NCBI GenBank assembly: GCA_004144175.1 | Contig: SEFT01000014.1 | Location: 1 to 64,000 of the forward strand | DNA length: 64,000 nt | Source: Sphingobacteriales bacterium | GTDB taxonomy: Bacteria; Bacteroidota; Bacteroidia; Chitinophagales; Chitinophagaceae | Direction: 5' to 3' | Part shown: positions 8,591 to 17,306 of the stretch, piece by piece | Numbering within the stretch: position 1 is the stretch's first letter | How the letters are laid out: each line of letters begins with the position of its first letter | The notes under the pieces: generated by a model | Database searches by the model: none | What the model was told of the DNA's origin: nothing | Seen by the model: the letters and a program-made list of their open reading frames with translations, nothing else | Made by a program: the position numbers and the translations under genes

Positions 8591-9121
8591 ATGGCTAGCA
8601 ATATGAGTAATGAACAAACACTGCATGATGTAATACTACGGGATGCTACAATTGATGACTTGCCCTGGCTATTGCTGTGGGATGAGCAGGAACACGTAAT
8701 AGCATCAGACCCGAATGATGACTGGGATTGGGAGGAAGAACTAAAAAAGTTTCCTGTATGGAGACGGCAGTTGATGGCAGAAGTATCTGGCAGGCCAATC
8801 GGGTTTGTTCAGATAATCGATCCATACTATGAAGAAACTCATTACTGGGGAACTGTACATGAAAACTTGAGAGCTATAGATATTTGGATAGGAGATGCTA
8901 CGGACTTGGGTAACGGTTATGGCACTCAAATGATGCATCAAGCTATTGACATCTGTTTTGAAGATCCATTAGTGACTTCCATTCTTATTGATCCCTTGCA
9001 TAGCAATACCAATGCAATAAGATTCTACGAACGGTTTGGATTTTCATTTATTGAGCGTCGAAAATTCGGTGAAGATGACTGTTGCGTATATGAGTTGCAA
9101 CGGGAATATTGGGGAAAATAA
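8591..9121 (+). CDS. GNAT N-acetyltransferase resembling AAC(6')-Ib
   Basis: 176 residues. This is a GNAT fold with an acetyl-CoA P-loop DLGNGYGTQ (105-113). It resembles aminoglycoside 6'-N-acetyltransferases of the AAC(6')-Ib branch in order and wording: RAIDIWIGDATDLG (Asp97 at the position of the substrate-binding Asp in RGIDQLLA), then FEDPLVTSILIDP, SNTNAIRFYERFGF. The branch also contains siderophore-type N-hydroxylysine acetylases, so drug acetylation is only a possibility. It lies one base after the TPR gene. The start is the ATG at 8591; an ATG four codons later is an alternative. Confidence 0.85.
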   Translation: MASNMSNEQTLHDVILRDATIDDLPWLLLWDEQEHVIASDPNDDWDWEEELKKFPVWRRQLMAEVSGRPIGFVQIIDPYYEETHYWGTVHENLRAIDIWIGDATDLGNGYGTQMMHQAIDICFEDPLVTSILIDPLHSNTNAIRFYERFGFSFIERRKFGEDDCCVYELQREYWGK

Positions 9122-9347
9122 AGTACTATTTACCAATGTGTTATTGTTATGGAAGAGTGCGCTTTAAGGCCTTGTTAGGTATATCTGGCAAGGTTTTAGA
9201 ATTACGCTATGCTGTAAAGGTTGCTGGGGGTAAAGAAGAAAAAAATTAAAGTAGATTAAACCAAAGCAATACTGAGCAGTCAAAGAAATGTAAGAAAAAT
9301 GAGAGAGGCGCTATCGGGCCTATTAGTAACAACAAAAAAGAGACGTT

Positions 9348-9929
9348 ATGAACATGAAACAGATTTTCGCAGGACTAGCATTGATAGGTGTAGCAGCAAC
9401 CTCATGTAATACTGCTGCGGATAAGCAAAAAGAAGCTGCATTAAGAGCGCAACAGAATACCATCGATTCGATGAAGCTTGAAATGGTAAAAAAGCAAGTG
9501 GCCGACTCTATGAATGAGGTAGCCAAACTCAACTATATGTTGCCTGCTACAATGGCCCCGGCTGTACAGGAGCAAAACGCTCCCGTACGTAGCACAACAA
9601 GACGTAGCACGACTCGCAGGAGCAGTGCAAGTAGTACAAGGTCTAGCAACTCGGGCGGTTATGCAAGCAGCAGCAATACAAATACAGGTACACAGCCTGT
9701 AGTGTATCAACCGGCTCCTGTTTACGAACCAGCACCGGCTCCGGCACCTGAAAAGAAGGGTTGGAGTGCGAAAGCTAAAGGTGCTGTGATAGGTGGTGCT
9801 ACCGGAGCAGCCGCAGGTGCTATCATACATAAAAGACAACGTGCCGTTGGTGCAGTAGTGGGTGGTGTATTGGGTGCCGGTGCCGGTACAGGTATAGGTG
9901 CTATCATCGACAAGAAGAACGGACGATAA
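9348..9929 (+). CDS. Glycine-zipper lipoprotein
   Basis: 193 residues. The lipoprotein signal ends in lipobox ATSC. A charged helical stretch follows, then a Ser/Thr/Arg-rich and Pro/Ala-rich linker (STTRRSTTRRSSAS, PAPAPAPEKK). The C-terminal YMGG-type glycine zipper is AVIGGATGAAAGAII and AVGAVVGGVLGAGAG. Such zippers insert in or pack against membranes, so this is probably an outer-membrane stress lipoprotein. Two in-frame ATGs (9348 and 9354) precede the signal. A strong terminator follows. The 9122-9347 stretch upstream holds no gene that I can see. Confidence 0.82.
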   Translation: MNMKQIFAGLALIGVAATSCNTAADKQKEAALRAQQNTIDSMKLEMVKKQVADSMNEVAKLNYMLPATMAPAVQEQNAPVRSTTRRSTTRRSSASSTRSSNSGGYASSSNTNTGTQPVVYQPAPVYEPAPAPAPEKKGWSAKAKGAVIGGATGAAAGAIIHKRQRAVGAVVGGVLGAGAGTGIGAIIDKKNGR

Positions 9930-9966
9930 TAGATAATAATTGTTAGTGTTTGATTTGGTATATGGG

Positions 9967-9998
9967 AAACGCCTGCATTCGATGCAGGCGTTTTTTTA
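9967..9998 (+). terminator. Strong hairpin terminator
   Basis: A 9-12 bp GC-rich stem (9967-9978 with 9982-9993) with a 3-base loop and T7 tail, directly after the glycine-zipper gene. Confidence 0.92.
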
Positions 9999-10062
9999 TC
10001 TCTTTACCCAAGGTAACCTGAAAAGCCTTCGTCTATACAGACAAATACCTAAAACTATTTTT

Positions 10063-10365
10063 ATGCAAATGAGATTTGTTATGGCCCTTGTGATTGCAAT
10101 TTTTATGCTTCCGATGGTGGCCTGCAAGAAAGTAAAACATCAGGAATCTACCATTGTAAAAGACTGCACAGGTACTTATTTAAGACTTAATGGAAAGGAC
10201 TACCACGTGTGTAATAAGGACATGATTGCCCAATACCCTGATGGTACAAAGATCACGGCGACTTTTAAAACGATCAATACCTGCAAGGCTTCTGAAAATG
10301 AAACAATATGCATGATGTACCACGAAAATGAGGGCTGGGTAGAGGTGATACGAGCGGTTAAATAA
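10063..10365 (+). CDS. Small lipoprotein, 100 aa
   Basis: 100 residues with a lipoprotein signal ending PMVAC. The mature part is short and has four Cys after the lipid-anchored one (DCTGTYLRLNGKDYHVCN, NTCKAS, ETICMM), which may form disulfides. It reads like a small periplasmic beta domain. I recognise no family. The start is set at ATG 10063 because the longer frame would begin inside the preceding terminator; the second ATG at 10069 is equally possible. Confidence 0.65.
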   Translation: MQMRFVMALVIAIFMLPMVACKKVKHQESTIVKDCTGTYLRLNGKDYHVCNKDMIAQYPDGTKITATFKTINTCKASENETICMMYHENEGWVEVIRAVK

Positions 10366-10587
10366 GCCATCAATCTCTTGTTTGATCGCATCGGATTAGT
10401 TCTTCTTTAGAAACCTGTTGTCACTGGCTGAGAGAAGGTCGGCCGGGTTCAAAGAAAACGTGGCTTTCATACGCAACTACTCACAAGGCCGGGTAGAATA
10501 GATATATATGCTATGATTTCTAATGATTATTTTGCACACTTAAACACAGCAAAATACATTATTAGCTGACTCAAATCTTAGCTTACG

Positions 10588-12165
10588 ATGTTAGATCATT
10601 TTCCGTTTTACCTCGCCCTCGTGGTGCTCATCGTACTGCTCATTATGGTGAGCAATAAGATAAAGGTAGCATACCCTGTACTATTAGTCTTGGCAGGACT
10701 TGTGATCGGGTTTATACCCGGCCTTCCTGCACTTAAGATAAACCCGGAACTAATTTTTGTCATTTTCCTTCCGCCTTTGCTATATGAGGCCGCCTGGACC
10801 AGTTCATGGAAAGAGCTATGGCACTGGCGGCGCATCATTGGCAGCTTTGCTTTTGTCGTCGTCTTTTTCACGGCGGTGACGGTTGCGATTGTTGCCAATG
10901 CTTTTATCCCGGGCTTTTCGTTGGCGCTAGGCTTTCTATTGGGTGGTATTGTTTCTCCGCCCGATGCGGTGAGTGCGAGCGCTATACTGAAGTTTGTGAA
11001 GGTTCCAAAGCGCATGTCGACCATCCTGGAAGGCGAGAGCTTGCTGAACGATGCATCTTCGCTCATTATCTTCCGCTTTGCGATGATCGCTATTGCTACC
11101 GGGCAGTTTGTATGGCACGAGGCAGCGCTCAGTTTTGTATGGATGGTGGCAGGCGGCGTAGGTATCGGTTTGTTGATAGGTCTTGTTTTCCTGAAGGCGC
11201 ATAAGTGGCTGCCGACGGATGCTAATATGGATATTGTGCTTACGCTCGTCACTCCTTTTGCTATGTACATTGGGGCGGAGTCTCTGCATGCTTCTGGTGT
11301 GCTTTCCGTGGTGTCTGGCGGGCTTTTTCTTTCTTACCACAGGCATAGTTTCCTGGGCAGCACATCGCGCCTACGGAGCGAGAATGTTTGGCAAAGCTTT
11401 GTGTTCCTGCTGAATGGCCTTGTGTTTATGATGATCGGCCTTGGCCTGCCCGATATTATGGCCGGCCTCAAAAAGGAAGGTATCGGATTTTATGAAGCCA
11501 CTAGTTATGGACTCATTATTACACTAGTGCTGGTACTGGGCCGCATGGTAGCAGGGTACGGTGCCGTTGTTGTGACAAGAATAGCCAGCCATTTTATAAC
11601 CGTGGCAGACAATAACCCCGGCATGAAGGCACCCTTAATATTGGGATGGACGGGGATGCGAGGTGTGGTGTCATTAGCGGCGGCATTGTCAATTCCGCTT
11701 ACACTTGATGATGGGTCGGACTTTCCTCATCGTTATCTGGTGCTGTACATCACATTCGTGGTGATACTTCTAACACTGGTATTGCAAGGCCTTACATTGC
11801 CAGCTATTATCAGAAGGATGAATATACGCGAGTTCAATGACCACTATACGGAGGAAGAGACAGAGACAATGATACGTGAGGCTTTGGCAAAAGAATCATT
11901 AAATCATTTAAGAACCGAACATAGTAACAAACTTGCTGATAGTTACTTTCTGCAAAAAATGGAAATGCAATGGCAGAACCATGTGAGCCATACAAAGCCT
12001 GCCGTGATACCTGAGGAAGATAAATTGGTTTATAAAAACATTCTGGAGCACCAGCGCACAATGCTGCTGAAGAAGAATAAGGAGCATGAGCGTATAGATG
12101 AAGAGATCATTCGGAAGTTCATCAGGCTGATAGATATAGAAGAAGAAAAAATGAAGCTGGGATAA
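10588..12165 (+). CDS. CPA1-family Na+/H+ antiporter
   Basis: 525 residues with about 12 membrane helices up to residue about 415, then a charged cytosolic tail of about 110 residues rich in Glu/Lys. CPA1 markers are present: LPPLLYEAAW, GGIVSPPDAVSASAIL with the ion-binding Asp after PP, ILEGESLLNDASSLIIF with the Asn-Asp pair, and GWTGMRGVVSLAAALSIP. These proteins exchange Na+ (or K+) for H+ at the inner membrane for pH and salt balance. The best promoter candidate is TTTG at 10531 with TACATTAT at 10555. Nothing else is seen in 10366-10587. Confidence 0.93.
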   Translation: MLDHFPFYLALVVLIVLLIMVSNKIKVAYPVLLVLAGLVIGFIPGLPALKINPELIFVIFLPPLLYEAAWTSSWKELWHWRRIIGSFAFVVVFFTAVTVAIVANAFIPGFSLALGFLLGGIVSPPDAVSASAILKFVKVPKRMSTILEGESLLNDASSLIIFRFAMIAIATGQFVWHEAALSFVWMVAGGVGIGLLIGLVFLKAHKWLPTDANMDIVLTLVTPFAMYIGAESLHASGVLSVVSGGLFLSYHRHSFLGSTSRLRSENVWQSFVFLLNGLVFMMIGLGLPDIMAGLKKEGIGFYEATSYGLIITLVLVLGRMVAGYGAVVVTRIASHFITVADNNPGMKAPLILGWTGMRGVVSLAAALSIPLTLDDGSDFPHRYLVLYITFVVILLTLVLQGLTLPAIIRRMNIREFNDHYTEEETETMIREALAKESLNHLRTEHSNKLADSYFLQKMEMQWQNHVSHTKPAVIPEEDKLVYKNILEHQRTMLLKKNKEHERIDEEIIRKFIRLIDIEEEKMKLG

Positions 12166-12170
12166 AAAAG

Positions 12171-12210
12171 AATAGCGCCGGTTGATGTATGAACCGGCGC
12201 TACATTTTTT
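12171..12210. terminator. Bidirectional terminator
   Basis: An 11-bp GC-rich stem (12173-12183 with 12192-12202), loop of 8, A-run on the left and T7 on the right. It separates the antiporter gene from the convergent DinB gene. Confidence 0.93.
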
Positions 12211-12212
12211 TA

Positions 12213-12731
12213 TTAGTTGTTTTGTTTACTTGCCTGGCTGTCTTCGTATGTGGGGCCATACATGCCCGGTACTTTATTTCCGGTAGCACGGAGGTGTACC
12301 ACCAGCTCGCCGCGGTGATGATAAATATGGTTGAACAAAAAACCGCGTGCTACTATACCTCTTGGCATCGGTCCAAGTACAGCGCGGCCGCCTTGCATCA
12401 TCGTCCATGGCTGTTGCATATCTTCTTCGGTAATGCTCTTCAACGCTTCGCGTGCTTTTTCTACATTTTGCTCGAACAGCCTAAGCGTGGCAGCAATATC
12501 ATTCCAGTCGCCCCTTATAAGGTTAGTATCCGCGTCAATATCGTATACATCTTGTGTAAGCGTGCCTACATACCAGTAGTAGATAGTAGCTATGTGCTGC
12601 GCCAGCTGGCCCATCGTCCACGATATGGGGGAGGGTTTGTACGTCAAGTCTTTTTGAGGCACTGCCTGTAATAGCTTACGCGTGCTTTCCACTTCGTGCT
12701 CAAATTCTCCGATCAATGCTTTCAGTATCAT
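12213..12731 (-). CDS. DinB-family protein
   Basis: 172 residues of a four-helix DinB/YfiT-like bundle: LIGEFEHEVESTRKLL, SISWTMGQLAQHIATI-like second helix with His, and FNHIYHHRGELVVHLR with the metal-binding His pair. DinB-like proteins often are thiol-dependent transferases that use bacillithiol or glutathione equivalents; this one's substrate is unknown. It is cytosolic. It is the last of three same-strand genes after an SDR enzyme and an AraC regulator. Confidence 0.88.
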   Translation of the reverse strand: MILKALIGEFEHEVESTRKLLQAVPQKDLTYKPSPISWTMGQLAQHIATIYYWYVGTLTQDVYDIDADTNLIRGDWNDIAATLRLFEQNVEKAREALKSITEEDMQQPWTMMQGGRAVLGPMPRGIVARGFLFNHIYHHRGELVVHLRATGNKVPGMYGPTYEDSQASKQNN

Positions 12732-12789
12732 AATAGTAGTTTTTCAAGGATTTTAATTTTCTGGATGGATGATACAGGAAAGTTACGCG

Positions 12790-13713
12790 TTAATTGAACT
12801 GCTGCCTGAATTCGAGCGGAGAAAAACTGGTCTTGCTCTTAAAAAGCTTGCTGAAAGACTGGGCATACTCAAATCCGAGGGCATACGCAATTTCGCCTAC
12901 TGATAGCGTAGTGGTCGATAGTATCTCTTTTGCTTTATCTATAAGCCGGTCGTGTATATGTTGTTGTGCGCTTTGTCCTGTCAGCGAGCGTAGCATATCA
13001 CTCAGGTAGCTGGGTGAAAGATTGAGTTGCGCTGCCAGATAAGCTACAGTTGGTACTCCTTTTCGTAGCAGGACTTCATCATTAAAATAGTTGTCCAGCA
13101 GCTCTTCCATTTTCTGGAGCAGATCATTGCTGATCGCTTTGCGGGTAATGAACTGCCGCTTATAGAACCGGTTGGAAAAGGTAAGCAGTAGTTCTATTTG
13201 CGAGATGACTACATCGTGGCTAAAGTCGTCTATACGGCTGTTCAGCTCCGTTTCCATCATCCTGAAGATCGAAATAATGGTCTCCCGTTCCTCATCCGAC
13301 AGATGAAGTCCTTCATTGGCTGAGTATGAAAAGAATCCATATTCTTTGATCTTTTTAGCCAGGGGATAGCCGAGGAAGAAGTCGGGGTGTATCAGCAATG
13401 TGTACTGGGAGCAAAAGCCAAATTTTGTCTCTTCGTCTACAGCATGTCCCAGAACCTGATTAGGCGCCACAAACAAAAGACCGCCGCCTTCAAAATCGTA
13501 ATAATGCTGTCCGTATTTCAGTTTGCCGCTCATCTGCGGCTTGTACGATATCTTATAAAAGCCAAGTATATGCGATCCCGGTGCTCCTATTGCATTCGGA
13601 TCGACATTGCTTACCAGGCTTATCAGCGGGTGTTTGGGATTAGGTAGGCCAAATGCACGATGACCGTCGGCTATGGAATTGAATCTATAATTGTTGGACT
13701 CCTCTTTTTTCAT
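12790..13713 (-). CDS. AraC-family transcriptional regulator
   Basis: 307 residues. The N-terminal about 190 residues form a cupin-like sensor region with no motif I can name. The C-terminal about 100 residues are an AraC/XylS double helix-turn-helix (VAYLAAQLNLSPSYLSDMLR and LSVGEIAYALGFEYAQSFSK, ending in FKSKTSFSPLEFRQ). It probably controls the upstream SDR gene or itself. A 14-bp inverted repeat lies in the 78 bases between it and the SDR gene. Confidence 0.9.
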   Translation of the reverse strand: MKKEESNNYRFNSIADGHRAFGLPNPKHPLISLVSNVDPNAIGAPGSHILGFYKISYKPQMSGKLKYGQHYYDFEGGGLLFVAPNQVLGHAVDEETKFGFCSQYTLLIHPDFFLGYPLAKKIKEYGFFSYSANEGLHLSDEERETIISIFRMMETELNSRIDDFSHDVVISQIELLLTFSNRFYKRQFITRKAISNDLLQKMEELLDNYFNDEVLLRKGVPTVAYLAAQLNLSPSYLSDMLRSLTGQSAQQHIHDRLIDKAKEILSTTTLSVGEIAYALGFEYAQSFSKLFKSKTSFSPLEFRQQFN

Positions 13714-13726
13714 TATTGAAAAATCT

Positions 13727-13772
13727 AATAAATGATAGCCAATATATAATTAAATATCGGCTATCATTTATT
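13727..13772. repeat. 14-bp perfect inverted repeat between SDR and AraC genes
   Basis: Bases 13727-13740 are the exact reverse complement of 13759-13772, separated by 18 A/T-rich bases. It ends 14 bases before the AraC start codon and begins 20 bases after the SDR stop. It may be a terminator-like hairpin for the SDR gene or an operator for the AraC regulator. No clear T-run follows on the transcribed strand. Confidence 0.7.
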
Positions 13773-13791
13773 CATTGTTAAAAGATTATTG

Positions 13792-14643
13792 TTATATAGC
13801 AATAGACTCTCCCTTTCCTTGTGCGCTATTCGATACGTCTGCCCATTCTTCCCATACGGCTAGGCGCTCGGCATAGGCTGTGCGTACCCATGGCAGGTTG
13901 TGGCTACCCAGCATAAAGCGTAGTGGTGGATTGTCCGTGTCTACAATTTTGAATAAAGCTTCCGGTGTAGCATTCGGATCGCCCCTTTCGTACGACGCCA
14001 GACCTTCAAAGAATTTGGCTTTGTAATCAGTATATAAATCCATTCCTTCTGCAAACTTCAACGAATCCTGGCTGCCGAATTCTGTCGCGTAGGCACCCGG
14101 TTCAATGATGGTCACTTTGATATTGAATTGCTTCACCTCTTCGGCGAGGCTTTCGTGGATGGCCTCAAATGCCCATTTAGACGAGCAGTAGTAGCCGATC
14201 ACAGGTAGTGTTACATGCCCCAGGTTGCTGGATGTACCCATTATATGACCGTATCCCTGTTGGCGCAGCAGCGGCAAAGCAGCCTTTATAACGGTAAGTG
14301 GCCCGAAAACGTTCGTTTCATACATCGCCTTTACCTCCTCTGCTTTAGCTTCCTCTATGGTGCTTACCAGTGAATATCCTGCGTTATTCAAAATAATATC
14401 CAGCCGGCCGAAATGATTGAATGCCTGCTCAACGGTTGTCTTCACCTGCTCGGGTTTTGTTACGTCCAGTTCCAGTGTAAGTACATTATCTCCGTATTTT
14501 TCTTTAAAGTCAGCAATGCTTGCCAGGTTGCGTGCAGTGGCAGCAACCTTGTCGCCGCGCTTCAGGGCAGCCTCTGTCCATACGCGTCCAAAACCGCGCG
14601 ATGAACCCGTGATAAACCAAACTTTTTCTTTTCGTTGTTCCAT
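13792..14643 (-). CDS. Short-chain dehydrogenase/reductase (SDR)
   Basis: 283 residues, classical SDR. The NAD(P)-binding motif is TGSSRGFG near the N-terminus, followed by ELDVTKPEQV and NNAGYS. Catalytic Ser is in GTSSNLG, with Tyr-x-x-x-Lys as YCSSK. It is a cytosolic NADP-type oxidoreductase; the Arg/Lys pattern after the first strand favours NADP. Substrate unknown. The ATG at 14643 is used because ten extra upstream residues do not belong to the fold. The AraC regulator gene follows on the same strand. Confidence 0.92.
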   Translation of the reverse strand: MEQRKEKVWFITGSSRGFGRVWTEAALKRGDKVAATARNLASIADFKEKYGDNVLTLELDVTKPEQVKTTVEQAFNHFGRLDIILNNAGYSLVSTIEEAKAEEVKAMYETNVFGPLTVIKAALPLLRQQGYGHIMGTSSNLGHVTLPVIGYYCSSKWAFEAIHESLAEEVKQFNIKVTIIEPGAYATEFGSQDSLKFAEGMDLYTDYKAKFFEGLASYERGDPNATPEALFKIVDTDNPPLRFMLGSHNLPWVRTAYAERLAVWEEWADVSNSAQGKGESIAI

Positions 14644-14814
14644 GTTTTTGTAGTTGAATGATTGATGGAACAAAGGTCAGGAGTAGCTTGTATCGGCATG
14701 TGTGCTAACTGCGGGAGTTTGTGTTCAAAATGAGGATTCGTTATCATGCGGGTTATATTTAGGTATTCTACGGAGGTGATAAATATTTGAGGTAGGTTTG
14801 CTCCAAACACTTTT

Positions 14815-15594
14815 ATGTTCGAGTTTATAAGGGAGATGAAAGCAAGGAATGAAACCCTGTTTTATTTCGGCCTTTTTTGCCTTGTGCTTGCCGTTGCATT
14901 TATCATTGCCAGTCGTTTTAGTACCATCAGGGTAAGCAATGTAAACGCCTGGTACAAGCCCTTTAAGTTTGCGCTATCTATCACCGCATATTCATGGACA
15001 ATGGCATGGTACTGTCACTACCTTAAGGACTTCAATATTGTGCTGTTTAACTGGACAATCATCATCCTGCTTGGTTTCGAAATCATATATATCGGTTTAC
15101 AGGCTGCAAGAGGGCAGATGTCGCACTTTAACGTCACGACACCCTATTATGCTGTGTTGTATTCGTTGATGGCGGTAGCAGCAACCGGGGTGGCTGTATA
15201 TACTGGCTACGTCGGGATACTGTTCTTAAAGAGCGATTTCCCTGACCTGCCTTCATATTATGTGACAGCTATAAGAGCTGCGCTTTTCATCTTCGTGCTT
15301 TTTTCTTTCCAGGGCTTCCTGATGGGCGCAAAGATGTCGCACACCGTAGGCGGTGCAGATGGTGATGCAGGCATACCACTACTGAACTGGAGCAGAAAAT
15401 ACGGCGACCTGCGTATAGCCCATTTCATAGGCATGCACGCATTGCAGGTGCTGCCATTTCTGGCCTTCTACGTATTACGAAGCACTAAAGCCGTCGTTGT
15501 TGTTTCAGTAGTGTATCTTGTTATCACCGGGGTTAGCTTATGGTTGGCGCTTCGGGGTGTACCTATGATTCCTCAGCGGTCGCCGGAAGTGTAG
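14815..15594 (+). CDS. Conserved seven-helix membrane protein
   Basis: 259 residues with about seven transmembrane helices. Conserved-looking polar spots inside the membrane are WYKPFKFALS, WTMAWYCHYL, FQGFLMGAKMSHTVGG and HFIGMHALQVLPF, with His residues that could bind a metal or cofactor. I recall similar uncharacterised proteins in Bacteroidetes but know no function. An AATATTTG box lies 25-30 bases upstream. The gene stands alone, divergent from the SDR gene. Confidence 0.72.
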   Translation: MFEFIREMKARNETLFYFGLFCLVLAVAFIIASRFSTIRVSNVNAWYKPFKFALSITAYSWTMAWYCHYLKDFNIVLFNWTIIILLGFEIIYIGLQAARGQMSHFNVTTPYYAVLYSLMAVAATGVAVYTGYVGILFLKSDFPDLPSYYVTAIRAALFIFVLFSFQGFLMGAKMSHTVGGADGDAGIPLLNWSRKYGDLRIAHFIGMHALQVLPFLAFYVLRSTKAVVVVSVVYLVITGVSLWLALRGVPMIPQRSPEV

Positions 15595-15636
15595 TAACAG
15601 ACAAAAATATTAGATTGCTATTCCTACTAACAGCAT

Positions 15637-16299
15637 ATGACCTTTGAAGATTTTAAAAAGCATTTTGAACAGTTTGCAAAGCTCGATACGCCTGAAAAGC
15701 TTGCATTTTGTAAACGTAAGTACAAGACCTACTTACAACAGCAAGAAGATGCTGATTTTTTTGAGCCGCTCGAAGGAAGGAAGAATGCTGATTCGGTCTA
15801 CGAGAACAACTTGTACGATTACCTTGGTTTTGATAAGATAACTAAAGATCAAATTTTATTTTTAGCTCAGCCATCTTTTAGCCCGGAATATATCTTAGTT
15901 ATTGAGAAATCAGAAAACCGCTATCTGTTAACTCATAGAATGATGGAAGAAAGTTATTGGCGAATATATTTTGACAAGACTGATAAAATTGCCGAAGTAA
16001 TCACCTCCATGGGGTATTTATCTAAAACACTAGGCGAACAGATATTTTTCATAATAGAAACATCGATAATTACGGCTAGGAAGCATGATCCTGGCTATAT
16101 TGTATTAGATGGCACCCAATTCATGCTTTCAAAGGTAGTCGATGGAGCAAGGCAAGACGTGTTCAAGCACGGGCTGCTCGAAGGCTCTAAAACTGACAGG
16201 GTAACCCAAATGCTACTAGCGGTGATCAAACTAACAACTGAGGATAACTTACCTGAAGTAGAAAAGGAAATTGAGCGACTGATAACATTAGCCGAATAA
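15637..16299 (+). CDS. Hypothetical cytosolic protein, 220 aa
   Basis: 220 residues without a signal or membrane segment. It is mixed alpha/beta, with a helical N-terminus (FEDFKKHFEQFAKL), a beta-rich middle (ENRYLLTHRMMEESYWRIYF) and a C-terminal helix. I recognise no family. The sequence is more A/T-rich than its neighbours. It starts 42 bases after the membrane protein gene and could share its transcript. A terminator follows immediately. Confidence 0.6.
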   Translation: MTFEDFKKHFEQFAKLDTPEKLAFCKRKYKTYLQQQEDADFFEPLEGRKNADSVYENNLYDYLGFDKITKDQILFLAQPSFSPEYILVIEKSENRYLLTHRMMEESYWRIYFDKTDKIAEVITSMGYLSKTLGEQIFFIIETSIITARKHDPGYIVLDGTQFMLSKVVDGARQDVFKHGLLEGSKTDRVTQMLLAVIKLTTEDNLPEVEKEIERLITLAE

Positions 16300-16300
16300 C

Positions 16301-16330
16301 AAAGCCCTCGCAAACTGCAAGGGCTTTAAA
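16301..16330. terminator. Bidirectional terminator
   Basis: An 8-bp stem (16301-16308 with 16320-16327) with an 11-base loop, between two convergent genes. A-rich and T-rich flanks are modest. Confidence 0.7.
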
Positions 16331-16348
16331 GTATGATTTGAGTTATGA

Positions 16349-17284
16349 TTACGCCAACATTTTAGACGCTTCCCAGGCTCTGCGCCCTTCTCCTTTTATT
16401 ACATGGCGTTCGCTGTGGTAAGAGGAGCGTACGAGCGGTCCGCTTTCTACATAGTCGAAGCCCATTTCGTAACCTTTTTCTTTATAGAAGGCAAATTCGT
16501 CAGGGTGTACAAAGCGTATCACCGGCAGGTGTCTTTGTGTAGGTTGCAAGTACTGGCCCAGTGTCAGTACATCGCAGCCATTATCTACCAGGTCCTGCAT
16601 CGATTGCAATACTTCATCCTGCGCTTCGCCCAGCCCCAGCATAATGCCGCTCTTGGTGCGCATACCACCGTCTTTCAGGCGGCGTATCACCTCCATGCTG
16701 CGGTGGTATTTAGCCTGTATGCGCACTTTGCGTGTCATACGCTCCACCGTCTCCATATTGTGAGAAACCACCTCGGGAGCAGCTTCTATAATGCGCTCCA
16801 GGTTTTCCCATTGGCCTTTGAAATCGGGTATCAGCGTTTCCAGCGTAGTATCGGGGTTTAGCGAGCGTACGGCTTTAATGGTATTGTACCATATGATAGA
16901 GCCGCCATCTTTCAACTCATCCCTGTCCACCGATGTTATAACCGCATGCTTCACACTCATCAGGTGTATGGCCTCGGCCACACGCTGCGGCTCATCCCAA
17001 TCCACGGGGTCGGGGCGGCCGGTGGCTACTGCGCAAAATCCACAGGAGCGGGTACATACATTACCTAGTATCATAAAGGTAGCTGTGCCTTCGCCCCAGC
17101 ACTCGCCCATGTTCGGGCAGTTACCGCTTTCGCATATAGTGTGCAGCTTGTGTGTATCAACCAAGCCGCGTACGTGGCGGTATCCTTCGCCGGTGGGCAG
17201 CTTCACACGCAGCCAGTTCGGCTTCTTCACACGTGTTTCTCTATTACTGTTCTCTATCGAACTGATTACGGGCAATTCTTGCAT
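16349..17284 (-). CDS. lipA: Lipoyl synthase
   Basis: 311 residues. This radical-SAM enzyme inserts two sulfurs into octanoyl groups on lipoyl domains. Both cluster motifs are intact: [12 protein letters not shown] (auxiliary 4Fe-4S, CX4CX5C) and CTRSCGFC (radical-SAM CX3CX2C), and the C-terminal RSSYHSER that ligates the auxiliary cluster is present. The start at 17284 (MQELPV) is chosen because an upstream extension would overlap the preceding gene, which stops at 17307. It works in the cytosol in lipoate synthesis. Confidence 0.97.
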   Translation of the reverse strand: MQELPVISSIENSNRETRVKKPNWLRVKLPTGEGYRHVRGLVDTHKLHTICESGNCPNMGECWGEGTATFMILGNVCTRSCGFCAVATGRPDPVDWDEPQRVAEAIHLMSVKHAVITSVDRDELKDGGSIIWYNTIKAVRSLNPDTTLETLIPDFKGQWENLERIIEAAPEVVSHNMETVERMTRKVRIQAKYHRSMEVIRRLKDGGMRTKSGIMLGLGEAQDEVLQSMQDLVDNGCDVLTLGQYLQPTQRHLPVIRFVHPDEFAFYKEKGYEMGFDYVESGPLVRSSYHSERHVIKGEGRRAWEASKMLA

Positions 17285-17306
17285 AAGGACTTCAAAATTA
17301 CAACCA

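Noticed and set aside
9940-10062. N-terminal extension of the 100-aa lipoprotein
   Set aside because: It would run through a strong terminator and lacks a signal peptide; the ATG at 10063 gives a proper lipoprotein signal.
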